A DNA stretch of 64,000 bases from Sporosarcina luteola (GCF_023715585.1 NZ_JAMBOK010000004.1:155926-219925); one strand, 5' to 3'; counted from the stretch's first letter, positions 20,254-28,873 are shown. Notes: generated by a model from the sequence alone, not told the origin. Made by a program: numbers and translations.

Positions 20254-21831
20254 ATGATAGGCACTTGGGTTTCAATTTTGCCGCCGATCGTGGCAATTGT
20301 TATGGTGTTAGCGACAAAGAGGGTACTGGTATCACTTGGATCGGGAATTGTAACAGCTGCATTATTGGTGGCCAGTTTTTCACCGGTCGACACGTTGAAA
20401 AATCTTTGGACAGGCATGATTGTCTCCTTCTGGTCTGAAGGGGAATTGAATACGTATAATATTTTCATCATGATCTTCATTTTATTATTGGGTGTCATTA
20501 CGGCTTTTGTCAGTTTGTCCGGGGGAAGCAGGGCTTTTGCGGATTGGGCTGTTAAACGCATTAAAACGAGACGCGGTGCGAAGCTGTTGACCGTATTGCT
20601 CGGGATCCTCATTTTTGTGGACGATTACTTCAATTCATTGGCAGTCGGGCAAATTGCGCGGCCGATTACGGATCAGCATCGTATTTCCAGAGCGAAATTG
20701 GCATATTTCATCGATTCCACATCCGCGCCGATTTGCGTTGTGTCCCCGATTTCAAGTTGGGGGGCATTTTTAATCGGGCAGTTGGCTCTTATTTTGGGTA
20801 CGTCTGCTGCAATCGACTATTCGCCATTATCCGCATTTCTCATGATGGCGCCGATGAATTTTTATGTAATCGCAACGTTAGCAATGGTGTTTTTCTTTGC
20901 TTGGACTAATATCGATTATTTTGAAATGAATAGACATGAGACGCGTGCTCAAGAAACTGGGGAGCTTTTCGATCCGAATAAAGACATTCCGGGTCAATTG
21001 AAAGAGGATTTCCCAGTTCACTCCTACGGACGAGTCATCGATTTGATTGCACCGATCATTACACTTGTCATCGTTACACTGGGGATGATGATGTGGACGG
21101 GATATCGAATTGGCGGCTCGGCGAGTATTTGGACCATTTTCGAAAACACGGATGTTCCAATGTCATTGATGGTAGGCGGTCTATCAGGTACCGTATTGGC
21201 AGCAGTCCTTTATATTTCACAGATGGGCAAAAACGAGACCGCTTCGTACAATCTTGTAGGCAAAGCATTCATCAGCGGTATCAAAGCAATGATGCCGGCA
21301 ATTCTCATCTTGATTTTTGCATGGGGGTTGACGCATTTAATTGGCGTGTTGGAAACAGGGCCTTTCCTGTCAAGTGTCGTTGAACAGTCAAATGTGCCTG
21401 TCAACTTCCTGCCGGTCATCATGTTTGTCCTTGCAGGGTTGATGGCATTTTCTACTGGGACATCTTGGGGCTCTTTCGGAATCCTTCTTCCGATTGCAGG
21501 AACGATTATGATTAATGCAGAGCCTGAACTGCTGCTTCCTGCGTTGTCCGCAGTATTAGCAGGGGCTGTTTTCGGGGACCACTGCTCACCGATTTCCGAT
21601 ACGACGATTCTATCTTCGACCGGTGCGGGATCCAATCATATGGATCACGTATCGACTCAGCTCCCTTATGCATTGATTTCAGCAGGCATTGCATCAATCG
21701 GTTATATCGTACTCGGACTCACAGGATCGGTTTGGATCGGACTTGCAGTAGTTATCGTTCTAATTGCTGGCTTATTTACAATATGGACTTCAAAACGGAA
21801 TAAAGCAGAAGCGAGGGCAACTTCCTACTGA
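20254..21831 (+). CDS. NhaC-family antiporter, predicted lysine transporter
   Basis: A 525-residue polytopic protein of the NhaC Na+/H+ antiporter superfamily, with about 11-12 hydrophobic segments. Motifs include FVDDYFNSLAVG and the late GAVFGDHCSPISDTT signature. The lysine riboswitch upstream implies that it moves lysine; NhaC-type transporters under L-box control have been predicted as lysine transporters. The frame is open back to 20140 through the repeat, but GGAGG (20240-20244) sets the start at ATG 20254. A terminator follows. Confidence 0.88.
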   Translation: MIGTWVSILPPIVAIVMVLATKRVLVSLGSGIVTAALLVASFSPVDTLKNLWTGMIVSFWSEGELNTYNIFIMIFILLLGVITAFVSLSGGSRAFADWAVKRIKTRRGAKLLTVLLGILIFVDDYFNSLAVGQIARPITDQHRISRAKLAYFIDSTSAPICVVSPISSWGAFLIGQLALILGTSAAIDYSPLSAFLMMAPMNFYVIATLAMVFFFAWTNIDYFEMNRHETRAQETGELFDPNKDIPGQLKEDFPVHSYGRVIDLIAPIITLVIVTLGMMMWTGYRIGGSASIWTIFENTDVPMSLMVGGLSGTVLAAVLYISQMGKNETASYNLVGKAFISGIKAMMPAILILIFAWGLTHLIGVLETGPFLSSVVEQSNVPVNFLPVIMFVLAGLMAFSTGTSWGSFGILLPIAGTIMINAEPELLLPALSAVLAGAVFGDHCSPISDTTILSSTGAGSNHMDHVSTQLPYALISAGIASIGYIVLGLTGSVWIGLAVVIVLIAGLFTIWTSKRNKAEARATSY

Positions 21832-21842
21832 CACATATGAAC

Positions 21843-21882
21843 TGCCACATCCGCCGGGCTCCCGGCAGATGTGGCTTTTTTT
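21843..21882 (+). terminator. Terminator after the NhaC-type gene
   Basis: GCCACATC pairs with GATGTGGC around an inner GCCGGG/CCCGGC stem, with a T-run. Confidence 0.9.
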
Positions 21883-22005
21883 ATTGTGATGAAGCATAAA
21901 ACGGGTTCTCCAATCATAATTTTCAATACCGACACACTTCCAGATTCCTGTAATGAAAAAGTAAACCTGATCACTGAGATGGATATTTTTTCAATAAAAA
22001 ACATT

Positions 22006-22034
22006 TTGACAATAGATACTAAGACGGATATACT
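22006..22034 (+). promoter_or_regulatory. SigA promoter of the NSS transporter operon
   Basis: A perfect TTGACA (22006-22011), a 17-base spacer, and TATACT (22029-22034) lie 70 bases before the start codon. Confidence 0.85.
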
Positions 22035-22103
22035 AGTTCTAAGATTATATAATAATCTGAAAATGGTAAATTATTAACAGAGTTAAGGGAAAGGGGAATT
22101 TTA

Positions 22104-23633
22104 ATGGAACAGCGTTCGCAATGGGGGACACGCGCCGGCTTTATATTAGCGGCTGTCGGATCTGCTGTCGGCTTAGGAAACATCTGGCGTTTTCCATACG
22201 TTGCGTATGAAAACGGCGGAGGGGCATTTTTTATTCCATACTTATTTGCACTTCTGACAGCAGGGATTCCAATTCTCATCATGGAATTCACGATAGGTCA
22301 TAAGTATCGTGGTTCTGCGCCGCTATCTTTCTTTCGTATGAAAGGGAAAGGGGCAGAATGGTTGGGATGGTGGGGTATATTCGTCTCATTCGTTATTTCG
22401 ACGTATTATGCAGTCATCATCGCTTGGGCAATGAAGTACACGATCTATTCCTTGAATATGGCATGGGGGGATGATACAGGAGGATTCCTGTTCGGAAGCG
22501 TACTCAACTTGGCGGATACTCCAGGGGAGGTCGGTGGTCTGGTACCGGGCGTACTCATTCCGCTTATCCTTGTCTGGGCAATCGCCTTCATCATTCTCCT
22601 GGCTGGAGTTAAACGAGGAATTGAATTGGCGAACAGGATTTTCATTCCGACGCTTGTCGTTGTGTTCCTTCTCGTCGTCATTCGAGCAGTCACGCTCGAC
22701 GGGGCGCTGCTCGGTCTAGATGCATTCTTCAAACCGGATTTGAGCAAGTTGGCAAACTCACAAGTATGGGTAGCGGCATATGGACATATTTTCTTCAGTC
22801 TATCAATTGCCTTTGCCATCATGATCACCTATTCAAGTTATTTGCCGAAGAAGTCGGATATTACAAATAATGCATTCATCACTGGATTTGCGAACTCAGG
22901 ATTCGAATTGCTTGCGGGTATCGGAGTGTTTGCTGCGCTTGGCTTCATGGCGACACAAGCAAACACATCGGTTGCAGAAGTTGCTTCAGCAGGAGTAGGA
23001 CTCGCATTTGTCGTATTCCCGAAAATTATCAACGAAATGCCGGGGATGAATGGACTATTCGGAGTGTTGTTCTTCTTGTCGCTCGTCTTGGCGGGCCTCA
23101 CATCGCTCATCTCGATCTGTGAGACGTATATCGCAGGGATTTCGGAAAAATTCAACATTTCACGTACAAAGTCCGTTCTTTTCGGTGTAGGCCTTGCAGC
23201 GATCATTTCCTTGCTGTTTGCTACACGCGGCGGCTTGTATTTCCTAGACGTGGCCGACTACTTCATTAATCAGTTCGGTGTAGCTGCAATCGGCTTGGTG
23301 GAAGTTATCCTTATTGTTTGGGTCTTCAAGAAACTTCGTGTATTCGAAGACCATGCAAATGAAATCTCTGATATCCAAGTCGGCCCACTTTGGAGAATTT
23401 GTTTGAGATTCATTACACCGGCCGTCCTTGGCTATATGATGTTCGATTTATTGCGCATCAATATCTTCAAATTGCATGAGACGGACAATGGTAATTACGA
23501 AGGGTATTCTGACGCGTTCATCATGTCGATTGGTTGGATGGTCGCCTTGTTCGCCATCGTCATGGCCATCATCTTTACAGTTATGAAATGGAACAAGAAA
23601 ACTACGGACTCAACAGACTTCGATAATCGATAA
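22104..23633 (+). CDS. Sodium-dependent transporter, NSS family (MetP-type)
   Basis: A 509-residue neurotransmitter:sodium symporter family protein with about 11-12 membrane segments. The N-terminal signature GSAVGLGNIWRFPY and an ENGGGAF segment form the Na+/substrate core known from LeuT. Because a 35-residue MetS-like peptide follows 12 bases after the stop codon, it most resembles the MetPS methionine/alanine importer type. AAGGGGAA precedes ATG 22104, and a strong SigA promoter is upstream. Confidence 0.92.
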   Translation: MEQRSQWGTRAGFILAAVGSAVGLGNIWRFPYVAYENGGGAFFIPYLFALLTAGIPILIMEFTIGHKYRGSAPLSFFRMKGKGAEWLGWWGIFVSFVISTYYAVIIAWAMKYTIYSLNMAWGDDTGGFLFGSVLNLADTPGEVGGLVPGVLIPLILVWAIAFIILLAGVKRGIELANRIFIPTLVVVFLLVVIRAVTLDGALLGLDAFFKPDLSKLANSQVWVAAYGHIFFSLSIAFAIMITYSSYLPKKSDITNNAFITGFANSGFELLAGIGVFAALGFMATQANTSVAEVASAGVGLAFVVFPKIINEMPGMNGLFGVLFFLSLVLAGLTSLISICETYIAGISEKFNISRTKSVLFGVGLAAIISLLFATRGGLYFLDVADYFINQFGVAAIGLVEVILIVWVFKKLRVFEDHANEISDIQVGPLWRICLRFITPAVLGYMMFDLLRINIFKLHETDNGNYEGYSDAFIMSIGWMVALFAIVMAIIFTVMKWNKKTTDSTDFDNR

Positions 23634-23645
23634 GGAGGATTCGCT

Positions 23646-23753
23646 ATGAGCGCTGGAGCTATTTTTATGATGATTCTCGGAATCCTCGTCATTTGGGGTG
23701 GACTTGCGGGAAGTATATTTTGGGCAGTATCTAAATCGAAAAGCAGAGCCTAA
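23646..23753 (+). CDS. metS: Methionine/alanine importer small subunit (MetS-like)
   Basis: A 35-residue, single-membrane-span peptide starting MSAGAIFMMILGILVIWGG and ending in a basic SKSKSRA tail. It lies 12 bases after the NSS transporter, with AAGGAGG before its ATG. In Corynebacterium glutamicum the analogous MetS peptide is needed for MetP transport activity. It is too short for routine gene calling, but the ribosome site, the hydrophobic pattern and the position support it strongly. A terminator follows at 23778-23812. Confidence 0.87.
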   Translation: MSAGAIFMMILGILVIWGGLAGSIFWAVSKSKSRA

Positions 23754-23777
23754 CCTGTTTGAATGAAATGACAAAGG

Positions 23778-23812
23778 AAGAAAGCGCATGTATCAAGGCG
23801 CTTTCTTTTCTT
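23778..23812 (+). terminator. Terminator after metS-like gene
   Basis: GAAAGCGC pairs with GCGCTTTC across 10 bases and TTTTCTTATTT follows. Confidence 0.8.
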
Positions 23813-23923
23813 ATTTCTGTAGCAAACTCTTTGCCATCAATAGTTGTTGGATGTCAGAATATATGATACATTGGCAGAAGTGATATACTGCAAAACAAGC
23901 AAATAGGAATGGAGTCGGTTATC

Positions 23924-24868
23924 GTGTCATGTAGACCAGAAGTAGGGAAAAAGACAGAACATGTTCGAAAGCCCGATTGGCTGAAAATAAAATTGAACAC
24001 GAATGAAAACTATACAGACCTTAAAAAATTAATGCGTGAAAAGAACTTACATACCGTTTGTGAGGAAGCCCGCTGCCCGAACATTCATGAATGCTGGGGG
24101 GAACGCCGTACTGCTACATTCATGATCCTTGGTGCCGTTTGTACACGTGCTTGCCGTTTCTGTGCAGTGAAAACCGGGCTGCCTAACGAGCTTGACTTAG
24201 CAGAGCCTGAACGCGTTGCGGATTCCGTGGCACTCATGAACTTGAAACATGTCGTTGTTACAGCTGTTGCAAGAGATGACTTGAAGGATGGAGGATCCAC
24301 AGTGTTTGCTGAAACGATCCGTGCCATCCGCCGTAAGAACCCGTTTACGACAGTCGAAGTATTGCCGTCCGACATGGGAGGCGAATATGAGAACCTCGAG
24401 CGCTTGATGGATGCAAAACCTGATATTCTGAATCATAATATCGAAACGGTCCGCAGATTGACACCGCGGGTCAGGGCACGTGCGACATACGATCGTTCCT
24501 TGGAACTTCTTCTACGGGCAAAGGAAATGTATCCGGAAATACCGACGAAGTCCTCCTTGATGCTTGGGCTTGGCGAGACAGTAGAGGAAATCATCGAAAC
24601 GATGGATGATCTACGTGCACATAAAGTGGATATCATGACAATTGGCCAATATCTACAACCAACAAAAAAACATCTGAAAGTCCAAAAATACTACACGCCC
24701 CAAGAATTTGGAGAGCTGCGCGAAATCGCAATGTCAAAAGGATTTTCCCATTGCGAAGCGGGTCCGTTGGTCCGATCAAGCTATCATGCTGATGAACAGG
24801 TCAATGCCGCTGCAAGAGAAAAACAGCGGATTGGTGACGCAATGTTAGAAACAACGGTACAAAGCTGA
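23924..24868 (+). CDS. lipA: Lipoyl synthase
   Basis: A 314-residue radical-SAM enzyme that inserts two sulfurs into octanoyl groups on carrier proteins such as GcvH (4437). The auxiliary cluster cysteines lie in [13 protein letters not shown], and the radical-SAM cluster motif is CTRACRFC. The C-terminal RSSYHADEQ is the family end motif. GTG 23924 is chosen because GGAG (23911-23914) lies 9 bases before it; ATG 23909, also in frame, has only a weak site. Two [4Fe-4S] clusters make it a client of the suf system. Confidence 0.95.
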   Translation: MSCRPEVGKKTEHVRKPDWLKIKLNTNENYTDLKKLMREKNLHTVCEEARCPNIHECWGERRTATFMILGAVCTRACRFCAVKTGLPNELDLAEPERVADSVALMNLKHVVVTAVARDDLKDGGSTVFAETIRAIRRKNPFTTVEVLPSDMGGEYENLERLMDAKPDILNHNIETVRRLTPRVRARATYDRSLELLLRAKEMYPEIPTKSSLMLGLGETVEEIIETMDDLRAHKVDIMTIGQYLQPTKKHLKVQKYYTPQEFGELREIAMSKGFSHCEAGPLVRSSYHADEQVNAAAREKQRIGDAMLETTVQS

Positions 24869-24888
24869 AAATGGAAGTGATTAGTTTG

Positions 24889-25206
24889 GTGACGATAAAT
24901 AATTTCGAATACGAAATTCAGATAGACTATCGGGATGGATTCAACGAGGAAGCATTGGTTGCCAGGTTCAGTGACGTCCTATCCAAGTACGATTATATTT
25001 TAGGAGATTGGGGTTACGGTCAGCTACGTCTGAAAGGTTTTTATGAGGATCGCAATTCCAAGGCGACGTATGAAACGAAGATCAGCACTTTGCAGGATTA
25101 CCTGTATGAATACTGCAATTTTGGGTGCGCCTATTTTGTCCTTCGGAAAGTCGGCAAGGTGAAGATCCAGCCAGTTGAACTGGAACACGAGCAGGAACAG
25201 GAATAG
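24889..25206 (+). CDS. yutD: YutD family protein (DUF1027)
   Basis: A ~105-residue conserved cytoplasmic protein with the family block YDYILGDWGYGQLRLKGFY and a Cys-containing YEYCNFGCAYFVL segment. No function is established. The start is ambiguous: GGAAGTGA (24873-24880) suits GTG 24889 or TTG 24886, while ATG 24871 lacks a ribosome site. The lipA-yutD-yutE order matches B. subtilis. Confidence 0.82.
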   Translation: MTINNFEYEIQIDYRDGFNEEALVARFSDVLSKYDYILGDWGYGQLRLKGFYEDRNSKATYETKISTLQDYLYEYCNFGCAYFVLRKVGKVKIQPVELEHEQEQE

Positions 25207-25313
25207 GAAGGATAGAACCGCCTAGTGCGCAGGATGCTGTGTGCAAGGCGGTTCATTCGTATGCCCGTTATGATATGATGGAATGGAGTTTAGACAACCG
25301 GGAGGGAACAGTT

Positions 25314-25763
25314 TTGTACTTTATCGATCGTCAAAAAATTAATGAAACACTTGCTTATATGGAAAGTCTTCTGGCTTTAATTGAAGGACATCAAAAATGG
25401 AATGAAAGTAAAATCAACGCCTTGGCACTTGAGAGGATTGCTCATACAATCGTCGAGTCCATCATTGATGTCGGCAATTCTATGATTGATGGCTTCATCA
25501 TGCGTGATCCGGGAAGCTATGACGATATTATCGACATTATGGAAGATGAAAAAGTGATTTCCCCGGAAATGGCTGACCCGTTGAAAAAAGTGATCGGACT
25601 TCGCAAGATGATCGTCCGTGAATTTGTCGACGTGGACAATGAGGAGATTGAATCAGTTTTGAAAGAAACAAAAGAGGAGATCAAAGCATTCCCAGAGAAG
25701 GTCAGGCATTATTTGGAGAATGAACTGGGTCCTGTTTCCGCCTTCAGCCCGATGGATCAATAG
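25314..25763 (+). CDS. yutE: DUF86/HepT-like protein without a nucleotidyltransferase partner (YutE-like)
   Basis: A 149-residue all-helical protein of the DUF86/HepT superfamily, with ALERIAHTIVESIIDVGN and MIDGFIMRDPGSYDDI blocks. HepT toxins use an RxxxxH RNase motif; here the corresponding place reads GLRKMIVREF, so the His is Arg102. No MntA-type antitoxin lies next to it. This suggests a domesticated, non-nuclease member. TTG 25314 is the start because GGGAGGG lies 8 bases upstream and the protein then begins MYFIDRQKI like YutE. Confidence 0.85.
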   Translation: MYFIDRQKINETLAYMESLLALIEGHQKWNESKINALALERIAHTIVESIIDVGNSMIDGFIMRDPGSYDDIIDIMEDEKVISPEMADPLKKVIGLRKMIVREFVDVDNEEIESVLKETKEEIKAFPEKVRHYLENELGPVSAFSPMDQ

Positions 25764-25774
25764 TATATTGAAAT

Positions 25775-25805
25775 AAAAAAGAACCGCAATGAATTGCGGT
25801 TCTTC
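25775..25805 (-). terminator. Terminator, strongest on the minus strand
   Basis: GAACCGCAA and TTGCGGTTC form a perfect stem. The minus-strand side is followed by TTTTTTATTTC, so it can end minus-strand transcripts arriving through the repeat. Confidence 0.65.
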
Positions 25806-25809
25806 GCTG

Positions 25810-26040
25810 TCATCGTCCAGCTCCGGTTAGCAGCCTCTCGGGTCACTTCGGTCTTGAAAGAAAAGGCAAAAAGCGCCTTTTTTTCAAGCCCTCCAGTGAA
25901 AGCCGTCACGCAGAACGGCTTTTGCGAGTAAAAGCAAAGCGTTACGAGCACAGGGTGGATGCATTAATTTCTGCAAAGAGCGCAGAAATACGGCAAATCA
26001 AACCCTTCGCTGTTTGATTGGCTAAACGCCACCCTACACT
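25810..26040. repeat. Interspersed repeat between yutE and yuzB, with nested element
   Basis: It begins with a CAGCTCCGG end motif and includes AAAAAGCGCC/GGCAAAAAG-type hairpins and a block (25893-25950) almost identical to 1912-1966. GGGTGG (25952) and CCACCC (26029) bracket the double-hairpin element at 25958-26023. Confidence 0.7.
25958..26023 (+). repeat. Double-hairpin element, copy 3
   Basis: The same two stems as at 1968-2033. The second stem carries compensating changes (TCAAAC with GTTTGA), which preserve pairing. Confidence 0.75.
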
Positions 26041-26047
26041 TTTGATC

Positions 26048-26284
26048 TTAGAAAAGTGGGTTTTCTTCAATGAATTGATAAATTCGTTCCGTCAATTCAT
26101 CAGGCGTATCAGCTTCGACCACCTCACCATTAACGAGGGCATATAATCCTTCAGCACATTTAGTGCAATAACTGAGACAGCCATATTCCAACACATCTAT
26201 GTTTGGATCCCTTTCCAATGCTTCCAATGTCTTCTGTGAACCGTTAGCAAGATTGCTCATACAGAATTCTACGATCGGATTCAC
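26048..26284 (-). CDS. yuzB: DUF1450 family protein (YuzB-like)
   Basis: A 78-residue conserved protein with IEFC-type N-terminus ([15 protein letters not shown]) and a Cys-rich [14 protein letters not shown] core resembling a thioredoxin-like Fe-S ferredoxin pattern. The biochemical role is unknown. The frame is open upstream, but GTG 26284 follows AGGTGAGGTGA and gives the family start. It is divergent from the NADH dehydrogenase gene at 26424; the shared gap holds a Rex-like operator. Confidence 0.86.
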   Translation of the reverse strand: MNPIVEFCMSNLANGSQKTLEALERDPNIDVLEYGCLSYCTKCAEGLYALVNGEVVEADTPDELTERIYQFIEENPLF

Positions 26285-26349
26285 AACGATCACCTCACCT
26301 ACTTGGCATGCTACTCTTATTTTCATCTGTCGTCAAATAGGATGTCTTA

Positions 26350-26367
26350 TTGTGAAACTTCTCACAA
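26350..26367. promoter_or_regulatory. Rex-type operator on the yutJ promoter
   Basis: TTGTGAAACTTCTCACAA matches the Rex consensus TTGTGAA-N4-TTCACAA with one mismatch. Rex releases such sites when NADH is high. Confidence 0.75.
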
Positions 26368-26378
26368 ACTGATATAAT
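26350..26378 (+). promoter_or_regulatory. SigA promoter of yutJ
   Basis: TTGTGA (26350-26355), a 17-base spacer, and a perfect TATAAT (26373-26378). The -35 is the left half of the Rex-like palindrome. Confidence 0.82.
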
Positions 26379-26423
26379 CATTGTGGGAATAAATCGGAAA
26401 ATCGATTGACAAAGGAGAAAACT

Positions 26424-27488
26424 ATGAGAAAACTAGTATTATTAGGTGCAGGCTACGGTAATATGCGCATTCTGCTTCGTCTACTCAATAAAGAATTGCC
26501 CACCGATCTGGAAATCACATTGATTGACAGGACACCTTTCCATAGTCTTAAAACAGAATTTTATGCATTAGCAGCAGGAACAGCCCCTGATTCGGATATT
26601 CGTGTCGCGCTGCCGGCACATGAAAAACTAAAGGTCGTTGAAGGGGAAATCGCGAAAATCAAGTTGGAAGAGAAGGCGATTCTGCTCCGCAATGGTGAAG
26701 AGGTCCCGTATGACGAGCTTGTCATCGGACTCGGTTGCGAGGATAACTACCACGATGTTCCGGGAGCGGCCGAATACACGAGCAGCATCCAGACAATCGG
26801 CCAGTCGAGAGCCACATACAAGCTGCTGCAAGGGCTTGGCGGGGGAGCGACAGTCGGCATCGTAGGCGCAGGATTGAGCGGAATTGAACTCGCGAGTGAA
26901 TTACGGGAAAGCCGGCCGGATCTGAAAATTAAATTATTCGATAGGGGACCACGCATCCTGAAGGATTTCCCTGAACGGCTAAGCAACTACGTCAAAGATT
27001 GGTTCGACAAGCATGAAGTGGAAGTCGTCTCCAACTCGAACATTACGAAAGTTGAAGAGAATGTCCTTTACAACCACGAGGATGAAATTCATGTCGACGC
27101 TGTCGTATGGACTGCTGGAATCCAGCCGGTCGCTATCGCACGTGAATTGGACGTGGAAATGAACAGAGGCCGAATTGTGCTAAACCAATACCACCAAATT
27201 CCTGGCCATGAGAATGCATATGTGGTTGGTGACATCGCAGATCTTCCTCACGCACCGAGCGCCCAGCTTGCAGAGGAACAGGCGGAACAAATCGTCAAAG
27301 TGCTCCGCCATGTATGGAATAATGAACCATTGCCGCAAGAGATGCCTGAAATCAAGCTCAAAGGTTTCATGGGCTCCTTAGGAAAGAAACAAGGCTTCGC
27401 CTACCTTGCAGACCGCACTGTTACAGGACGTATTGCAAGATTGCTGAAGTCGGGTGTGCTTTGGATGTACAAATGGCATAATGGGTAA
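26424..27488 (+). CDS. yutJ: Type II NADH dehydrogenase-like FAD oxidoreductase (YutJ-like)
   Basis: A 354-residue flavoprotein with an N-terminal FAD Rossmann motif (LLGAGYGNMR), a second dinucleotide motif (VGIVGAGLSGIELASEL), and the late YVVGDIADLP FAD-contact block. It resembles type II NADH:quinone oxidoreductases, which pass electrons to menaquinone without pumping protons. The ATG has AAAGGAG upstream; TTG 26406 lacks a site. The promoter overlaps a Rex-like operator, suggesting NADH/NAD+ control. A terminator follows. Confidence 0.9.
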   Translation: MRKLVLLGAGYGNMRILLRLLNKELPTDLEITLIDRTPFHSLKTEFYALAAGTAPDSDIRVALPAHEKLKVVEGEIAKIKLEEKAILLRNGEEVPYDELVIGLGCEDNYHDVPGAAEYTSSIQTIGQSRATYKLLQGLGGGATVGIVGAGLSGIELASELRESRPDLKIKLFDRGPRILKDFPERLSNYVKDWFDKHEVEVVSNSNITKVEENVLYNHEDEIHVDAVVWTAGIQPVAIARELDVEMNRGRIVLNQYHQIPGHENAYVVGDIADLPHAPSAQLAEEQAEQIVKVLRHVWNNEPLPQEMPEIKLKGFMGSLGKKQGFAYLADRTVTGRIARLLKSGVLWMYKWHNG

Positions 27489-27492
27489 TCGT

Positions 27493-27528
27493 AAAAACCT
27501 TTTCCACGATAAGCGGAAAAGGTTTTTG
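27493..27528 (+). terminator. Terminator after yutJ
   Basis: AAAAACCTTTTCC pairs with GGAAAAGGTTTTT. The structure can also work for the minus strand. Confidence 0.87.
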
Positions 27529-27564
27529 GTTCTCAGTTACCTGGTTTCATTATCAATAATACCA

Positions 27565-27891
27565 TTACGCAGGGATAAATCCGTGCTTCTCCAACTCATT
27601 GAATACCGGTTTTAATTGGATGTAACCTTCGCCGATCACTTCATCCTCGATAATGACAAGCGGATAGAAATATTCATCATTCTTCACTTGTTCGGCAATG
27701 CCATTCTGTCTCGGATCAGTAATTTCGGCTTCAATATCGATGTATTCAATGTCAAATGGCTGCCCCGGATATTTCCTGCCAATCGCTGCCTGCAGCCACT
27801 CGTATGTATCCTTTGAAGAAGGTGCGTTTACACAGCTTGCGCAAATAATATCCGCACCATAGATTTCTATTTTTACATTGTTCTGCTCCAT
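27565..27891 (-). CDS. yuzD: DUF1462 family thioredoxin-fold protein (YuzD-like)
   Basis: A 108-residue protein with a CASC motif (IICASCVNAPSSKDT) near the start of a short thioredoxin-like fold, and VIIEDEVIGEGYIQLKPVF later. Members are conserved beside nfu (yutI) genes, as here, where it is divergent from the Nfu-type gene. A thiol or Fe-S-related role is an inference. GGGAGGGG precedes ATG 27891. Confidence 0.86.
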   Translation of the reverse strand: MEQNNVKIEIYGADIICASCVNAPSSKDTYEWLQAAIGRKYPGQPFDIEYIDIEAEITDPRQNGIAEQVKNDEYFYPLVIIEDEVIGEGYIQLKPVFNELEKHGFIPA

Positions 27892-27975
27892 ACTTACAAC
27901 CCCTCCCGATTCTCTATTGGATTTTTTCTTCAATCCAGTTTATAATAAGTATAATGAAAGGAGAGAAATAATACA

Positions 27976-28212
27976 ATGACAGATACAGCTATGATGGAAC
28001 CCGTACAAGAAGTTTTAAATAAATTGCGCCCATTCCTCCTGCGCGACGGAGGAGACTGTGAGTTAGTCGATATCGAAGAGGGAGTCGTTAAGCTCCGTCT
28101 ATTAGGTGCATGCGGTACATGCCCGAGCTCGACAATCACGTTGAAAGCAGGTATCGAAAGAGCCTTGCTTGAAGAAGTGCCTGGAGTCGTGGAAGTTGAA
28201 CAAGTATTCTAA
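27976..28212 (+). CDS. yutI: NifU-domain Fe-S carrier (Nfu type, YutI-like)
   Basis: A 78-residue stand-alone NifU C-terminal domain. The CxxC cluster ligands lie in [15 protein letters not shown] (about Cys48 and Cys51). It carries [4Fe-4S] clusters from the SUF machinery to apo-enzymes. GAAAGGAGAG precedes ATG 27976. A strong terminator separates it from a 28-unit repeat array. Confidence 0.93.
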   Translation: MTDTAMMEPVQEVLNKLRPFLLRDGGDCELVDIEEGVVKLRLLGACGTCPSSTITLKAGIERALLEEVPGVVEVEQVF

Positions 28213-28213
28213 T

Positions 28214-28262
28214 TGAAAAAGGGACTGTCCAGAATGAATATTCTGCGCCAGTCCCTTTTTTT
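28214..28262 (+). terminator. Terminator after yutI
   Basis: AAAAAGGGACTG pairs with CAGTCCCTTTTTT around an inner GAATATTC palindrome. Confidence 0.92.
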
Positions 28263-28280
28263 ATTCGTTAAGTAGGGCAA

Positions 28281-28860
28281 GCGCTCAAAGTAAGTCGTTC
28301 CACACCCAAAGTCGCCCGTTCCGCGCCCAAAGCCGCCCGCTCCGCGCCCAAAGCCGCCCGTTCCGCGCCCAAAGTCGCCCGTTCCGCGCCCAAAGCGGCC
28401 CGTTCCACGCCCAAAGCAGCCCGTTCCGCGCCCAAAGCCGCCTGTTCCGCGCCCAAAGCTGACTGTTTTGCGCCCAAAGCTGACTGTTTTGCGCCCAAAG
28501 CGGCCCGTTCCACGCCCAAAGTCGCCCATTCCGCGCCCAAAGCTGACTGTTCCGCGCCCAAAGCCGCCTGTTCCGCGCCCAAAGTCGCCCGTTCCGCGCC
28601 CAAAGCTGACTGTTCCGCGCCCAAAGCCGCCTGTTCCGCGCCCAAAGCCGCCTGTTCCGCGCCCAAAGCTGACTGTTCCGCGCCCAAAGCCGCCCGTTCC
28701 GCGCCTAAAGTCGCCTGTTCCGCGCCTAAAGCCGCCTGCTTCGCGCCCAAAGTCGCCCGTTCCGCGCCCAAAGTCGCCCGCTCCGCGCCCAAAGCCGACT
28801 GCTTCGCGCTCAAAGTCGCCCGCTCCGCGCCCAAAGCCGACTGTTCTGCGCCCAAAGCAA
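28281..28860 (+). repeat. 28-unit array at an exact 21-base pitch, core GCGCCCAAAG
   Basis: The core GCGCCCAAAG (variants ACGCCCAAAG, GCGCTCAAAG) starts at 28281 and recurs every 21 bases to 28848 (28 positions; the pitch was confirmed at every position I checked, with no slippage from first to last). The 11-base spacers come in a few types, such as YCGCCCGTTCC, CCGCCTGTTCC and CTGACTGTTCC or CTGACTGTTTT, arranged in mosaic order. It fills nearly all of the 661-base gap between two convergent genes. Long stop-free frames exist on both strands but have no ribosome site. Confidence 0.95.
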
Positions 28861-28873
28861 GCCACCGCAGTTC

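Noticed and set aside
25314..25763. Active HepT-MntA toxin-antitoxin locus
   Set aside because: No nucleotidyltransferase gene lies on either side and the catalytic histidine position is Arg.
28281..28860. TRAP-type multi-triplet RNA binding site
   Set aside because: TRAP needs GAG/UAG triplets every 4-5 bases; a 21-base pitch with GCGCCCAAAG cores does not fit.
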